In this document: piece after piece, positions 41,930 to 49,988 of the stretch
Position numbering within the stretch: the first letter of the stretch is position 1
How the letters are laid out: every line of letters starts with the position of its first letter
Assembly: GCF_900187385.1 (NCBI RefSeq)
Contig: NZ_FYEY01000002.1
Span: forward strand, 1 to 64,000
DNA: 64,000 nucleotides
Origin: Streptomyces sp. 2114.4
GTDB lineage: Bacteria; Actinomycetota; Actinomycetes; Streptomycetales; Streptomycetaceae
Direction of reading: 5' to 3'
Notes under the pieces: model-generated
The model's input: the letters and a program-made list of their open reading frames with translations, nothing else
Database searches by the model: none
What the model was told of the DNA's origin: nothing
Made by a program: the position numbers and the translations under genes

Positions 41930-42661
41930 CCAACTCTCCCCGCGCACCTCTCCGCCGCCCACACCGCAGGCCTCCCCGCCACCGCCACGCTGCCGGCCCC
42001 GCGGACCGCGACCACCGGAACCGGCGGGCTCGTCGCCACCGGGCCCGTCTTCGCCGGTACCGGATGGCGGATCACCACCCAGTGCCGCACCTACTGCCTC
42101 AGCCCCAGCCAGCAGTACACGGTCACGTTCCCCACGCAGGCCCTCAAGGACCGCTACGTCCCCTACCTGACCACCGCGGTCGGCCAGCTCGTCGGCGTCG
42201 GCGTGAACATCGCCATCGGCGGCATCGAGACGCCCGACTACTCCACCGTCCCCCCGCAGGGGCACATCCAGTACGGCGAGGCGTACAGGCCCGTCGGCAC
42301 CGCGGGCTACTCCCAGGGCCTGCCCTGCTACAACACCGCCGACAACAGCGTCTGGGGCGGGTACGTGCTCATCGACTCGGAGTACTGGGACGGCACCTGG
42401 ACCATCACCGACACCGTCCGCAAGAACACCCTCGTCCACGAGCTGTGCCACGCCCTGGGCCTCGACCATTGCAACTCGGATATGAACAACGACGGCAAGG
42501 TCACCAGCTACGAAACCGTCAAGGACACCACTGGCGTCACGCCGCTCATGACCAGCCCCAACGGGGGCTACCAGGACTCCCGCGCCGGCACCCTCACCCC
42601 CTACGACCTCAACGGCATCAAGCAGCTCCTCGCCAACGCCGCCGCCCTCGGCGTCGCCTGA
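41927..42661 (+). CDS. Metzincin-like zinc metallopeptidase
   Basis: 244 aa. HELCHALGLDH at 171-181 is the HExxHxxGxxH zinc signature, and a methionine in TPLMTSP (208) fits the Met-turn, so the active site looks complete. No convincing signal peptide; the N-terminus is Ala/Thr-rich. The protein may act inside the host, or reach outside by lysis. Substrate unknown. Expressed from a leaderless GGGG-box promoter. Confidence 0.75.
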   Translation: MPTLPAHLSAAHTAGLPATATLPAPRTATTGTGGLVATGPVFAGTGWRITTQCRTYCLSPSQQYTVTFPTQALKDRYVPYLTTAVGQLVGVGVNIAIGGIETPDYSTVPPQGHIQYGEAYRPVGTAGYSQGLPCYNTADNSVWGGYVLIDSEYWDGTWTITDTVRKNTLVHELCHALGLDHCNSDMNNDGKVTSYETVKDTTGVTPLMTSPNGGYQDSRAGTLTPYDLNGIKQLLANAAALGVA

Positions 42662-42688
42662 CCCCTCCCCGGCCCCAAACCGCACCCG

Positions 42689-42711
42689 TTGTCAGTGCCT
42701 GCTGTCACACT
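42689..42711 (+). promoter_or_regulatory. DNA-damage-type promoter, second copy
   Basis: TTGTCAGTG (42689-42697), 8 bp, CACACT (42706-42711): matches TTGTCRGTG-N8-TANNNT except the first -10 base. 32 bp before ATG 42744. Confidence 0.55.
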
Positions 42712-42743
42712 CCCGGACAAACACCCCAACCCGGGAGAACGCC

Positions 42744-43136
42744 ATGCGCATCGACCGCGACCCCGCGCTCATTGCCTACCAGGCCGCGGAAGAATGCCGC
42801 GCCCTCGTCACAGCCACGGCCAAGCCCGCGCAGCTCGGCACGGTCGAGGAGGTGCGGGATGTCACCGAGGGCCTGCACCTGGCCGTGAACCAGCTCCCAC
42901 AGGCCGCCCGGCAGACCGCGGCCGCGCTGCGGGCCCTCGAGGAGCAGCAGACGGTCAGCGTGGCCGGGGCCGGGGATCCGGGCGAGGACGTGTCCCTGGC
43001 CCTGCGGGCGCTCCTCAACGCCGAAGTCGGGCTCACCGTCGCCCGCGCCGCCCTGCGTGAGGCCATGGCCTCCCTCTCCCGCCTGAACGATGCCAGCACC
43101 GTTACCCCAGATCCGGGCGCAACCGCCGCACCGTGA
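42744..43136 (+). CDS. Hypothetical helical protein behind damage-type promoter
   Basis: 130 aa, helical and Ala-rich with a disordered C-terminus. GGGAGA precedes ATG 42744. Its last 35 bp overlap the end of the opposed ligase gene. No family recognised. Confidence 0.6.
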   Translation: MRIDRDPALIAYQAAEECRALVTATAKPAQLGTVEEVRDVTEGLHLAVNQLPQAARQTAAALRALEEQQTVSVAGAGDPGEDVSLALRALLNAEVGLTVARAALREAMASLSRLNDASTVTPDPGATAAP

Positions 43137-44028
43137 CATGCCGATGCCGCGTCGTCCCCACCTCCACCTCCACCGGCATCACCTGCCGCAGCACATGAAA
43201 CTGCGTCCCATCCCGCATCCACTCCACCCCGCCCACCGCGTCACCTGCGACCTCCAGGGCCTGCGCCAGCAGCCCCGACAACGCCACATCCAGCGGCGTC
43301 GACAGCAACAGCCGGCCGCCTCCCACATCCACGACGGCGCGCTTCGGCCGGGACGCCGCACCGGTGAAGCCGACGGCCACCGCGTCCTGCGCCCGCGCGT
43401 GCCGGACCTTCACCCACGCCCGCCGGCCCGCCGCATACCGTCCGCTGGTCCGCTTCGCGACGATCCCCTCAATGCCCTGCCCGCGCAGGGCCTCCAGCCA
43501 CTCCAGGGCCTCGCCCCGGTCGGTGGTGGACGGCACGGCCTGGAGGGGCGGCCCCAGTGGCCCCAGGACAGCCAGGAGCCGTTCGCGGCGCTCCTCGTAC
43601 GGCCGCGCCCGCAAATCCTCACCCTCCACCGCCAGAGCATCGAACGCCGCGTACGAGGCGGGCAGTTGCGAGGCCAGAAGCCGGGCCCGCAGCGGTGACG
43701 ACAGGGCCCGCTGCTGCACCGCGGTGAAGTCCACGTGGCCTTCCTGGTAGATGACGGCCTCCCCGTCGAGGACCGTGCCCGGCGGTAGCTGCTCGGCGGC
43801 CTGTGCGAGGTCGGGGAAGTGGGCGGTCACTGAGCGGTGGGAGCGGCCGGCCTGGAGTCGTGCGCGGCCTTCCTGGGGGCGGGCCACGATGACGCGGTGC
43901 CCGTCGAACTTCGGCTCGTATGCCCAGCCGGGCCCGGACGGTAGGTCGGTGGCGGCTTCGGCGAGGGCGACGGTCGCGGGCAGTCGGAGTGGCATGCCAG
44001 GGCAACGAGGGCCGGTGGTGGTCGTCAC
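43102..44028 (-). CDS. ATP-dependent DNA ligase (LigC/LigD-type adenylation domain)
   Basis: 308 aa. Motif I EPKFDGHR (adenylated Lys40), DGE at 88-90 (motif III), EGIVAKR at 187-193 (motif IV) and WVKVR at 205-209 (motif V) are all present, followed by a short OB-like domain. It would seal nicks using ATP. GTG 44028 is the longest start; ATG 43995 is equally possible, and neither has a Shine-Dalgarno. The only large minus-strand gene in this array, so probably a late acquisition. Confidence 0.85.
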   Translation of the reverse strand: MTTTTGPRCPGMPLRLPATVALAEAATDLPSGPGWAYEPKFDGHRVIVARPQEGRARLQAGRSHRSVTAHFPDLAQAAEQLPPGTVLDGEAVIYQEGHVDFTAVQQRALSSPLRARLLASQLPASYAAFDALAVEGEDLRARPYEERRERLLAVLGPLGPPLQAVPSTTDRGEALEWLEALRGQGIEGIVAKRTSGRYAAGRRAWVKVRHARAQDAVAVGFTGAASRPKRAVVDVGGGRLLLSTPLDVALSGLLAQALEVAGDAVGGVEWMRDGTQFHVLRQVMPVEVEVGTTRHRHVTVRRLRPDLG

Positions 44029-44050
44029 CGTGGCGTGGGCCGTACGAACA

Positions 44051-44093
44051 CTTCACTGAACCTGTTGTGCAGACCCTCGAAATCTGTCATGCT
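44051..44093 (+). promoter_or_regulatory. 42-bp element family, copy B
   Basis: CTTCACTGAACCTG, TTGTGC (44065-44070), 17-bp spacer containing CCTCGAAATCTGT, CATGCT (44088-44093). The next ATG is 30 bp on. Confidence 0.7.
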
Positions 44094-44123
44094 GTTCTCA
44101 AGCAGACAACAGGGGAGCCCCGC

Positions 44124-44486
44124 ATGGACACCACCCGCTACTCCGTCACCCTCACCCGCCCCGGCTACACCACCATCGCCCTCGGCCCCTACTCCATCCG
44201 CGGCGTCGCCGACCTGACCGCCTGGAACCTCACCCACCACCTCCGCGACCAGGCCGACGCCCAGGTCGACGTCGAGCCCCACGACGAAACGCTGGAACAC
44301 CTCCCCGAGCTGCCCACCACCCCGCAGGAACTCGCCACGGTCCTGGCCAACGAACCCGCCACCACCGACCGGCTCGACATCTACGCCCGCCTCGCCGCCC
44401 AAGTCGGCGGCCCCGAGTCCCGCAAGCTGCTGGCCGACGCCTACATGCGATGCGCAGTCGCCCTCTGGCCCGAAATCGCCGGCTGA
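44124..44486 (+). CDS. Hypothetical protein behind copy B promoter
   Basis: 120 aa. A beta-hairpin start (MDTTRYSVTLTRPGYTTIAL) is followed by helices. It uses the GGAGCCCCGCATG initiation cassette. First gene of a rightward unit that continues to 47265. Function unknown. Confidence 0.6.
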   Translation: MDTTRYSVTLTRPGYTTIALGPYSIRGVADLTAWNLTHHLRDQADAQVDVEPHDETLEHLPELPTTPQELATVLANEPATTDRLDIYARLAAQVGGPESRKLLADAYMRCAVALWPEIAG

Positions 44487-44566
44487 CCACCACCGACCGC
44501 GGCCCGCGCCCTCACCCCCAGGCGCGGGCCGCCCCAATCCTTGCAACACCAGCAGGAGGCAGCGTC

Positions 44567-44839
44567 ATGACACACAAGCTCTCCAGCCAAGTCCTCACCG
44601 CCCTCTTCGGCCACATCCCCCAGCACGTCACCGAAGCCCGCGACGACTTCCTCACCGCCAAGAACCGCTGGCGCTGGGCTCAAGAAGAACTCCGCCGCAA
44701 CAACGGCGAGGACCCTGAGTGGACGCAGGCACTCCACGAGGAGCGCACCGAGGCCTTCCGCGACATGCGGACCGCGGGCGACGTCGTTACCGCGTTCAGC
44801 CCGAGCCTCGCGCGCTCCCTCTTCAACGCCTCGCACTGA
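44567..44839 (+). CDS. Small charged helical protein
   Basis: 90 aa, with TAKNRWRWAQEELRRNNGED. AGGAGG precedes ATG 44567. No family recognised. Confidence 0.6.
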   Translation: MTHKLSSQVLTALFGHIPQHVTEARDDFLTAKNRWRWAQEELRRNNGEDPEWTQALHEERTEAFRDMRTAGDVVTAFSPSLARSLFNASH

Positions 44840-44847
44840 CCCACGCC

Positions 44848-44880
44848 GGGGCAACGCCCCGCACCAAACCGCGACAGCAT
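44848..44880 (+). promoter_or_regulatory. GGGG-box promoter, accessory copy 2
   Basis: GGGGCAACG (44848-44856), 18-bp spacer, CAGCAT (44875-44880), then GGACACCCGCC and the GGAGCCCCGCATG cassette. Confidence 0.6.
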
Positions 44881-44904
44881 GGACACCCGCCCAAGGAGCC
44901 CCGC

Positions 44905-45402
44905 ATGACCGCCGCTACCTGGCCGTTCGGAACCGACGCCGACCGCGACGACCCACTCACCGCCCTGCGCATCCCCGTCACTGGTACCCACCCCAAGTGG
45001 CACTACATCGCCACCTTCGACCGCGGCTCCGAGGCCCGCCCCACCGACGCCGAGGCAAGGATGCTCGCCAGCTTCATTGAGGAGTACAAGGAGTACTTCT
45101 TCAACGACTCCTACAAGGCCAAGCTGCTGAAACGTCCGCTCGACGTCGACGCCGTCACCAAGATCTTCCACAAGTGGGGTGACAGTGACTGGTCATACCG
45201 CGTCGTCACCTGGCAGTACGGCCCCTTCTGGGTCCCGGTCTCCCCGCGGCTTCGAGGCGGAGAGTTCGAGTACGACCTGCTGCCCGCGCACACGCTGGAG
45301 CAGGTCATGGACCGCTGCCACAGCATGCACACCGAATACCCCAGCAAGCACTGGGCGGAGTGGAAGGCCAGCCACCCCGAGACCTTCGGGGATGACCAGT
45401 GA
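44905..45402 (+). CDS. Hypothetical protein, aromatic-rich
   Basis: 165 aa with clusters of Trp, Tyr and Phe (YKEYFFNDSYKAKLL; WSYRVVTWQYGPFWVPV). Folded, no catalytic motif recognised. First gene of the GTGA-coupled relay. Confidence 0.6.
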   Translation: MTAATWPFGTDADRDDPLTALRIPVTGTHPKWHYIATFDRGSEARPTDAEARMLASFIEEYKEYFFNDSYKAKLLKRPLDVDAVTKIFHKWGDSDWSYRVVTWQYGPFWVPVSPRLRGGEFEYDLLPAHTLEQVMDRCHSMHTEYPSKHWAEWKASHPETFGDDQ

Positions 45403-45632
45403 CCAGCCACGCCCTCGACGCCGCCGGCGGCCCCACGCTCACCGACTGGCTCGACACCGACGAGCACCGCGACCAGGCCTGGAACCTCCACCAGCACATC
45501 GCCGACCGCGAAGGCCCGTACGCCGCGGCCGCGTGGCTCATCGGCGCCAGCACCCGCCCCACCCGCAACGGGCACAGCACAGACGCCCGCGCAGCCGCAC
45601 ACGCCCACATCAACGCCCGGGAGCAGCAGTGA
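45399..45632 (+). CDS. Small hypothetical protein of GTGA relay
   Basis: 77 aa from GTG 45399. Its 3' end GGAGCAGCAGTGA encodes the C-terminal EQQ and also serves as ribosome site and start for the next gene. Confidence 0.6.
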   Translation: MTSHALDAAGGPTLTDWLDTDEHRDQAWNLHQHIADREGPYAAAAWLIGASTRPTRNGHSTDARAAAHAHINAREQQ

Positions 45633-45814
45633 CCAGCACCCACCCCGAGCAGGCCACCGACGAGCAGGTAGAACAGCTCGCCCGCGGCCTCGCCGGCGCA
45701 GCCCACATCAACCCGCAGCGCACCGCGCCGCCATGGGACCAGCTCACCCCCGAACAGCAGGACCAGCACCGGTCAGAAGCACGACGCAGCAGCAGCGCTG
45801 AGGAGGAGCGGTGA
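45629..45814 (+). CDS. Small hydrophilic protein of GTGA relay
   Basis: 61 aa, charged and helical (DEQVEQLARGLAGAAHI). Starts and ends in GTGA overlaps. Function unknown. Confidence 0.6.
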   Translation: MTSTHPEQATDEQVEQLARGLAGAAHINPQRTAPPWDQLTPEQQDQHRSEARRSSSAEEER

Positions 45815-46128
45815 TTGTCACGCTGGCCGTGATCGCCGCCCTGGCCGTCGGGTACCTCGCTGGCCGCACCCGCCCGATCGAAGCCCTCGACAACCGCCTC
45901 AATCCCTGGATCTGGAAGCAGGCCCGCCACGCCAGCGCCAAGCGGCACCCCGGTTGGTGGATCGCTCAGATCTACTTCCTCGGCTTCATCCTCATCCACC
46001 CGATCCAGGCCATGAGTAACCGCCGGGAAAACCAGCGTCGGCGTGCTGAATCGGCCCAAACGCCATGTTTCAAGCCTGCCTTCGACCCGAACTGGGCCGT
46101 CAACCGGACCAAGAAGGAGCAGCAGTGA
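45811..46128 (+). CDS. Membrane-anchored basic protein
   Basis: 105 aa. N-terminal transmembrane helix (VIVTLAVIAALAVGYLAG), a second hydrophobic stretch at about 50-65, and a basic C-terminus. Ends in the EQQ/GTGA junction. Confidence 0.6.
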   Translation: MIVTLAVIAALAVGYLAGRTRPIEALDNRLNPWIWKQARHASAKRHPGWWIAQIYFLGFILIHPIQAMSNRRENQRRRAESAQTPCFKPAFDPNWAVNRTKKEQQ

Positions 46129-46610
46129 CCAACACCATCCCTGACTCCCTCGCCAGCTACCTGCAGCAGCGACAGGCCGCCCACGCCGACAGGGTCCGCG
46201 CCGTTCTCGCCGCCCTCACCGGCTGGGAGCAGGCGCTGGTCCATGACGCAGCCGTCATGGGCTACGTCCAGGGCATGCGGCACCCCGAGGGCGAGCCCAT
46301 CGGCAAGGACCGGCAGACCATCGCCCACGTCATCGACGCCTGCTTGGCGTTCCCCGACCTCTACCCGGCGATCAAATCTCTCGAGGCTTCCACGGAACGG
46401 CGGGAGACTGTCGAGTATTTCGTCCAGTGCCAGCAGCCCGACGGCACGTGGGAGCAGGCCGGCGGCACGACCCAGAACCCCGCCCTCGTCCTCCAGCGAC
46501 TCGCCGCGCGCCGCCGGGCGCAGCCGGACTTCGAGTACCGCATCGCCCGGCGCACCACTACAGCCCGCGTCGTGACGTTCGATGTGGCCGACAGCGAGGA
46601 GCAGCAGTGA
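46125..46610 (+). CDS. Hypothetical protein of GTGA relay
   Basis: 161 aa. A helical domain (RVRAVLAALTGWEQALVHD) is followed by a beta-rich C-terminus (RIARRTTTARVVTFDV) with a charged mid-section. No family recognised. Confidence 0.6.
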   Translation: MTNTIPDSLASYLQQRQAAHADRVRAVLAALTGWEQALVHDAAVMGYVQGMRHPEGEPIGKDRQTIAHVIDACLAFPDLYPAIKSLEASTERRETVEYFVQCQQPDGTWEQAGGTTQNPALVLQRLAARRRAQPDFEYRIARRTTTARVVTFDVADSEEQQ

Positions 46611-47098
46611 CCGACGACCTGCGGCAGCGCATCGCCTCCGCCATGGCGGAGGCTGCCGGAAGCCGCGCGTTCCGCAACACCGACCCGGCATGGAACCACA
46701 TGCGGTCCATCTGGCTCGCCCACGCCGACGCCGCCCTCGGCTCCCTCCGCCCCGAGCTGAAGCAGCTGCGGACCCGCGCCTGGAAGGCGGAACGTGCCGT
46801 CAACCTCCTCGCTGGCTCCCACCGCCGAGCCGAACAAGCCGAGGCGACCATCGCCCGCGCTGCGGAACGCCTGGCTGTATGGGAGCAGCGACTCCCCGAG
46901 ACCGTGAAGCTCGCGCCCATCATCGAGACGGTCCGCCGCGACCTCGGCATCGAGGAGGCGTCGTGCGCCGAGTGCGGGCATCCCAAAGACCAGCACCAGG
47001 ACGCGGACGAGCCCGTATCTGTCGGCCTGTGCACCGTGTGCGACCAGGCTGGCAGCGACGACGCCTGGCACAACTACGAACCCCAGGAGCAGCAGTGA
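46607..47098 (+). CDS. Coiled-coil protein with C-terminal zinc ribbon
   Basis: 163 aa. A long helical region is followed by CAECGHPKDQHQD and CTVC, a C-x2-C/His pattern shared with the protein at 49985. The first codons match the start of the 25-aa micro-gene at 39866. Confidence 0.6.
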   Translation: MTDDLRQRIASAMAEAAGSRAFRNTDPAWNHMRSIWLAHADAALGSLRPELKQLRTRAWKAERAVNLLAGSHRRAEQAEATIARAAERLAVWEQRLPETVKLAPIIETVRRDLGIEEASCAECGHPKDQHQDADEPVSVGLCTVCDQAGSDDAWHNYEPQEQQ

Positions 47099-47265
47099 CC
47101 GACCCTATCGACCAGCACCTCGCGGACAGCGCCGCCCGCACCGAGACCGACCACGTGCTGGACCGGCTCACCGCCGACAACGACCGGATGCTCGCCGCCC
47201 TCGACGAGGTCATCGACGTCGAGGCCGGCCTCCAGCAGATCCTCGACCGCGCCAAGGAGGCGTGA
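47095..47265 (+). CDS. Small helical protein, last of the relay
   Basis: 56 aa, helical, ending DVEAGLQQILDRAKEA. The final 50 bp nearly repeat 39893-39943. The downstream partner found at 39943 is missing here; only a 19-codon frame follows the TGATG. Confidence 0.6.
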   Translation: MTDPIDQHLADSAARTETDHVLDRLTADNDRMLAALDEVIDVEAGLQQILDRAKEA

Positions 47266-47331
47266 TGCCCGCGACGCGTCGAACGGGGCGTGACCGGCGT
47301 GACGGCCGAGTGAGCGCTGGGTGAGGGTTCG

Positions 47332-47475
47332 ATGACCGACAGCAATAGAATTCAGCCAGACGCGACAGCAGCAACACGGCCTGCTACACCTGACGTCAAC
47401 ACGCCCGTGGCATATGCACGCAACGCAAAAATCGACTGCCGCCCGACGGCCCAGCCACCGGCCAGCTGCGAATGA
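47332..47475 (+). CDS. Possible 47-aa peptide upstream of MmyB-like regulator
   Basis: From ATG 47332 (GAGGG 5 nt upstream) the frame gives a Thr/Ala/Pro-rich peptide with two cysteines near the C-terminus. The remaining gap (47476-47569) shows nothing else. Weakly supported. Confidence 0.35.
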   Translation: MTDSNRIQPDATAATRPATPDVNTPVAYARNAKIDCRPTAQPPASCE

Positions 47476-47569
47476 CCGGAGCGGGCCGCCGGCGCTGACA
47501 GCCCAGACAAGCCCGCTCCACAACAGGCCCGCCCGTCACCCGCGTTACCGGCGACACCGCCATCATTGG

Positions 47570-47611
47570 CGAATATTCAACCGAATACATCAGCGAATCC
47601 TTCCTAGGAAG
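47570..47611. promoter_or_regulatory. Phased CGAAT repeats and palindrome before MmyB-like gene
   Basis: CGAAT at 47570, 47582 and 47594 repeats every 12 bp, then the palindrome CTTCCTAGGAAG (47600-47611). It lies 34-76 bp before the T of the TTG start, a likely operator array for the regulator itself. Confidence 0.55.
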
Positions 47612-47645
47612 AACACCCCAACAAAGCCCCGCCCCAGGAGAACGC

Positions 47646-48482
47646 TTGGACAGCACCGCGCTCGCCGGCCTACTCGAGGCCCGCCGTGCCCTCATAGACC
47701 CGGCGACCGTCCCCGGCATCCAGGTCGCCCAAAACCCCGGACGCCGAGCCGCAGGCCGAGGCCTCACCCAGTCCCACGTCGACCAAATGGCCGGCTACGA
47801 CAACAACACCTACAACCGCCTCATCAACGGCAAAATCCACAACCCCAGCTTCAAGCTCCTCCGCGCCTACGCCAACGCACTCCGCCTTACCGAGCAAGAG
47901 TGGGTGGCCATGTGCCGCTACGCCCGCGGCGACGACCCCAACAGCCGCCTCCACCCCCGCTCAGGCCTCGAAGTGCCCGGCATGTGGAAGGACGTCATCG
48001 ACGGCAGCCGGCACATGGCGTACATCACCGACCAGTCGTACAACCTCCTCGCCCACAACGAGCCTTTCGTCAGCCTGTTCGCCCACCAGCAACCGCCGCC
48101 GAACATGATGGAGTGGATGTTGCTGTCCGATGAGGCACGCACCACCCTCACGGGCTGGAAGACCGTCTGGACGCCGTACGTCCTGCCACAGCTACGCGGA
48201 GCGCGCGCCATCCTGCCCGACGACGAAACCCTCGCCCGCATCGAGGACGCCGTCATCAAGGACACCGAATGCGGACCGCTGTACGAGGAGCGCTCCACCG
48301 CCCAGGTCCACCCCGACGGGCAGGAACGCCCCCTCCTCCACCCCACGCTCGGGCCGTGCTGGGTGCAGATCTGCGCGGCAGAGCCCCTGTCCAGCCCCAA
48401 CGCCCGGGTCATGTTCGTGAAGCTGAACCCCGGCGCCGACCCCTCACAGATACGCCGCCCCTACCTACGAGCCGCGGCTTGA
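47646..48482 (+). CDS. MmyB-like XRE regulator with ligand-binding domain
   Basis: 278 aa from TTG 47646, set by AGGAG 6 nt upstream. The HTH at about 38-88 (GLTQSHVDQMAGYDNNTYNR) is followed by a PAS-like MmyB ligand-binding domain (about 110-270, with MAYITDQSYNLLAHNEPF). Proteins of this family sense small lipophilic molecules and often sit beside metabolic genes. Here the neighbour is a type III polyketide synthase, suggesting product sensing. Confidence 0.75.
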   Translation: MDSTALAGLLEARRALIDPATVPGIQVAQNPGRRAAGRGLTQSHVDQMAGYDNNTYNRLINGKIHNPSFKLLRAYANALRLTEQEWVAMCRYARGDDPNSRLHPRSGLEVPGMWKDVIDGSRHMAYITDQSYNLLAHNEPFVSLFAHQQPPPNMMEWMLLSDEARTTLTGWKTVWTPYVLPQLRGARAILPDDETLARIEDAVIKDTECGPLYEERSTAQVHPDGQERPLLHPTLGPCWVQICAAEPLSSPNARVMFVKLNPGADPSQIRRPYLRAAA

Positions 48483-48486
48483 TCAC

Positions 48487-48514
48487 GGCCCGCCCGAGGC
48501 ACACCGGGCGGGCC
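48487..48514 (+). terminator. Terminator between regulator and PKS
   Basis: Perfect 10-bp stem GGCCCGCCCG / CGGGCGGGCC, just after the regulator stop. A separate -10-like TATCGT (48522-48527) follows, so the PKS may be transcribed independently. Confidence 0.65.
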
Positions 48515-48552
48515 ATCGCCGTATCGTGAAGGCTTCACCAGGGGGAGGCCTC

Positions 48553-49602
48553 ATGCCCGTGCACGTCACCCGCCCCACCATCGACCATCCCAACCACTGG
48601 GCCACGACCGACGACATCTGCGACAACATCACCCAGCACCACCCCGACCACCCCAAACTCGGGACCGTGCTGCGCGTCATCCGCAACACCGGCGTCCAAC
48701 GCCGTGCACTCCACCACCCCCTGGAATCCGAGCAGATATCCGGCAGCCTGGGTGTCGCCGACCGCAACCAGCAGGCGTGGGACGACGCATCGAGCCTCGC
48801 CGAAACCGCCGCCGAGAGGGCCCTCGAGGAAGCCGGCCTCCAGCCGAGCGACATCACCGCGATCGTCACCAGCAACACCACCAGCTGGGCCGCCCCCGGC
48901 CTCGACGTCCACCTCGTCGAGCAGCTGCGCCTGCGCCCCGACGCCCGCCGCATCGCCCTCGCCACCGTCGGCTGTATTGGCGGCGCCCAGGCCCTCACCC
49001 GCGCCGCGGACCTCGTCGCCGCGCACCCGGGCGCCCGCGTCCTTGTCGTCGTGTCCGAGGCCCTGTCCACGATCTACCACCACGGGGACACGTCGATGGA
49101 GTCGATGATCTACAAGGCGTTGTTCGGAGACGCCGCCTCTGCCTGCATCGTCACCGCCGACCAGCTCCAGCCGGGCATGCGCATCGACGACACCTGGGAA
49201 TATCTCCTCCCCCACTCCCGCGAACGCTACTGGGGCCGCATCGACGAGGCGGGCATTCACTTCGACTCCACCCGCGCCGCGACCACCGCACCCACTGACG
49301 CCATGCCCGCCCTGCGTGACTGGCTCAAGCAGCACGACGGCCTCGCCCCGGCCTTCGCGGTCATCCACGCCGGCGGACCCGCCATCCTCAACGCCGCCCA
49401 GAAAGGCCTCGGCCTCACCGCGGCACAGCTCACCCACTCCTGGGCCAGCCTCGCGCAGGTGGGCAACCTCGGCGGCGCCTCCGTCCTCGACGTGCTGCGC
49501 CGCACCCACGACACCCCACCAGCCGACGGGGACCGCGGCGTCACGCTCGCCTACGGGCCAGGGTTCGCCACCACCGCACTCACCGGCACCTGGGTCAGCT
49601 GA
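48553..49602 (+). CDS. Type III polyketide synthase
   Basis: 349 aa, normal for the family; GGGGGAGG precedes ATG 48553. Catalytic triad Cys141 (ATVGCIGGAQALTRA), His272 (VIHAGGPAIL) and Asn305 (VGNLGGASVLDVLRR), with FGDAASACIV and the C-terminal AYGPGF. Such enzymes extend an acyl-CoA starter with malonyl-CoA to make pyrones or resorcinols. No tailoring gene lies next to it. A beta-ketoacyl-ACP synthase III-type role is less likely given the AGGP and APGLD motifs. Confidence 0.8.
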   Translation: MPVHVTRPTIDHPNHWATTDDICDNITQHHPDHPKLGTVLRVIRNTGVQRRALHHPLESEQISGSLGVADRNQQAWDDASSLAETAAERALEEAGLQPSDITAIVTSNTTSWAAPGLDVHLVEQLRLRPDARRIALATVGCIGGAQALTRAADLVAAHPGARVLVVVSEALSTIYHHGDTSMESMIYKALFGDAASACIVTADQLQPGMRIDDTWEYLLPHSRERYWGRIDEAGIHFDSTRAATTAPTDAMPALRDWLKQHDGLAPAFAVIHAGGPAILNAAQKGLGLTAAQLTHSWASLAQVGNLGGASVLDVLRRTHDTPPADGDRGVTLAYGPGFATTALTGTWVS

Positions 49603-49629
49603 CCGCCCCCTTCCGACCGCGCCCTGGTA

Positions 49630-49670
49630 GGGGCAATGAATCCGGCGAACCGCGCCAGCATGGGGACATG
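49630..49670 (+). promoter_or_regulatory. GGGG-box promoter giving a leaderless start, copy 4
   Basis: GGGGCAATG (49630-49638), 17-bp spacer, CAGCAT (49656-49661), 6 bp, ATG 49668. Nine of nine box bases and all -10 bases agree with the copy at 41889. Confidence 0.65.
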
Positions 49671-49988
49671 GCCCCTTCCCCTGAACCCCAGCCCGACCGC
49701 ATCGTCCTCAACGACGCCACCATCTGGCCCACCATCGCCGAGACACCCCGACGCCAACAGCTCTGCGACTGGCTCACCGCCAACGGCATCGACTACCAGA
49801 ACGTCGCCGTGCCCGACCCGCTGACCGTGGAAACCGTCCCGGACGGCCAGCGCATCATCCGGCACACCGTCTACCTGCTCACCGATGACGGTTACCGGTA
49901 CACCGACCCCAACGACCCCAACCAGGCCGCCCGCGAGGAACGCACGGCGCCCCTTCTCGTCGAGCCGCCAGCCGAGGAGCAGCAGTGA
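49668..49988 (+). CDS. Hypothetical protein, leaderless
   Basis: 106 aa. Alpha/beta core (RRQQLCDWLTANGIDYQNV; HTVYLLTDDGYRYTD). Ends in EEQQ and the GTGA junction. No family recognised. Confidence 0.6.
   Translation: MAPSPEPQPDRIVLNDATIWPTIAETPRRQQLCDWLTANGIDYQNVAVPDPLTVETVPDGQRIIRHTVYLLTDDGYRYTDPNDPNQAAREERTAPLLVEPPAEEQQ

Noticed and set aside
43101..43118. GGGGTAACG box on the minus strand inside the ligase end
   Set aside because: No -10 hexamer at the required spacing and no gene start follows.
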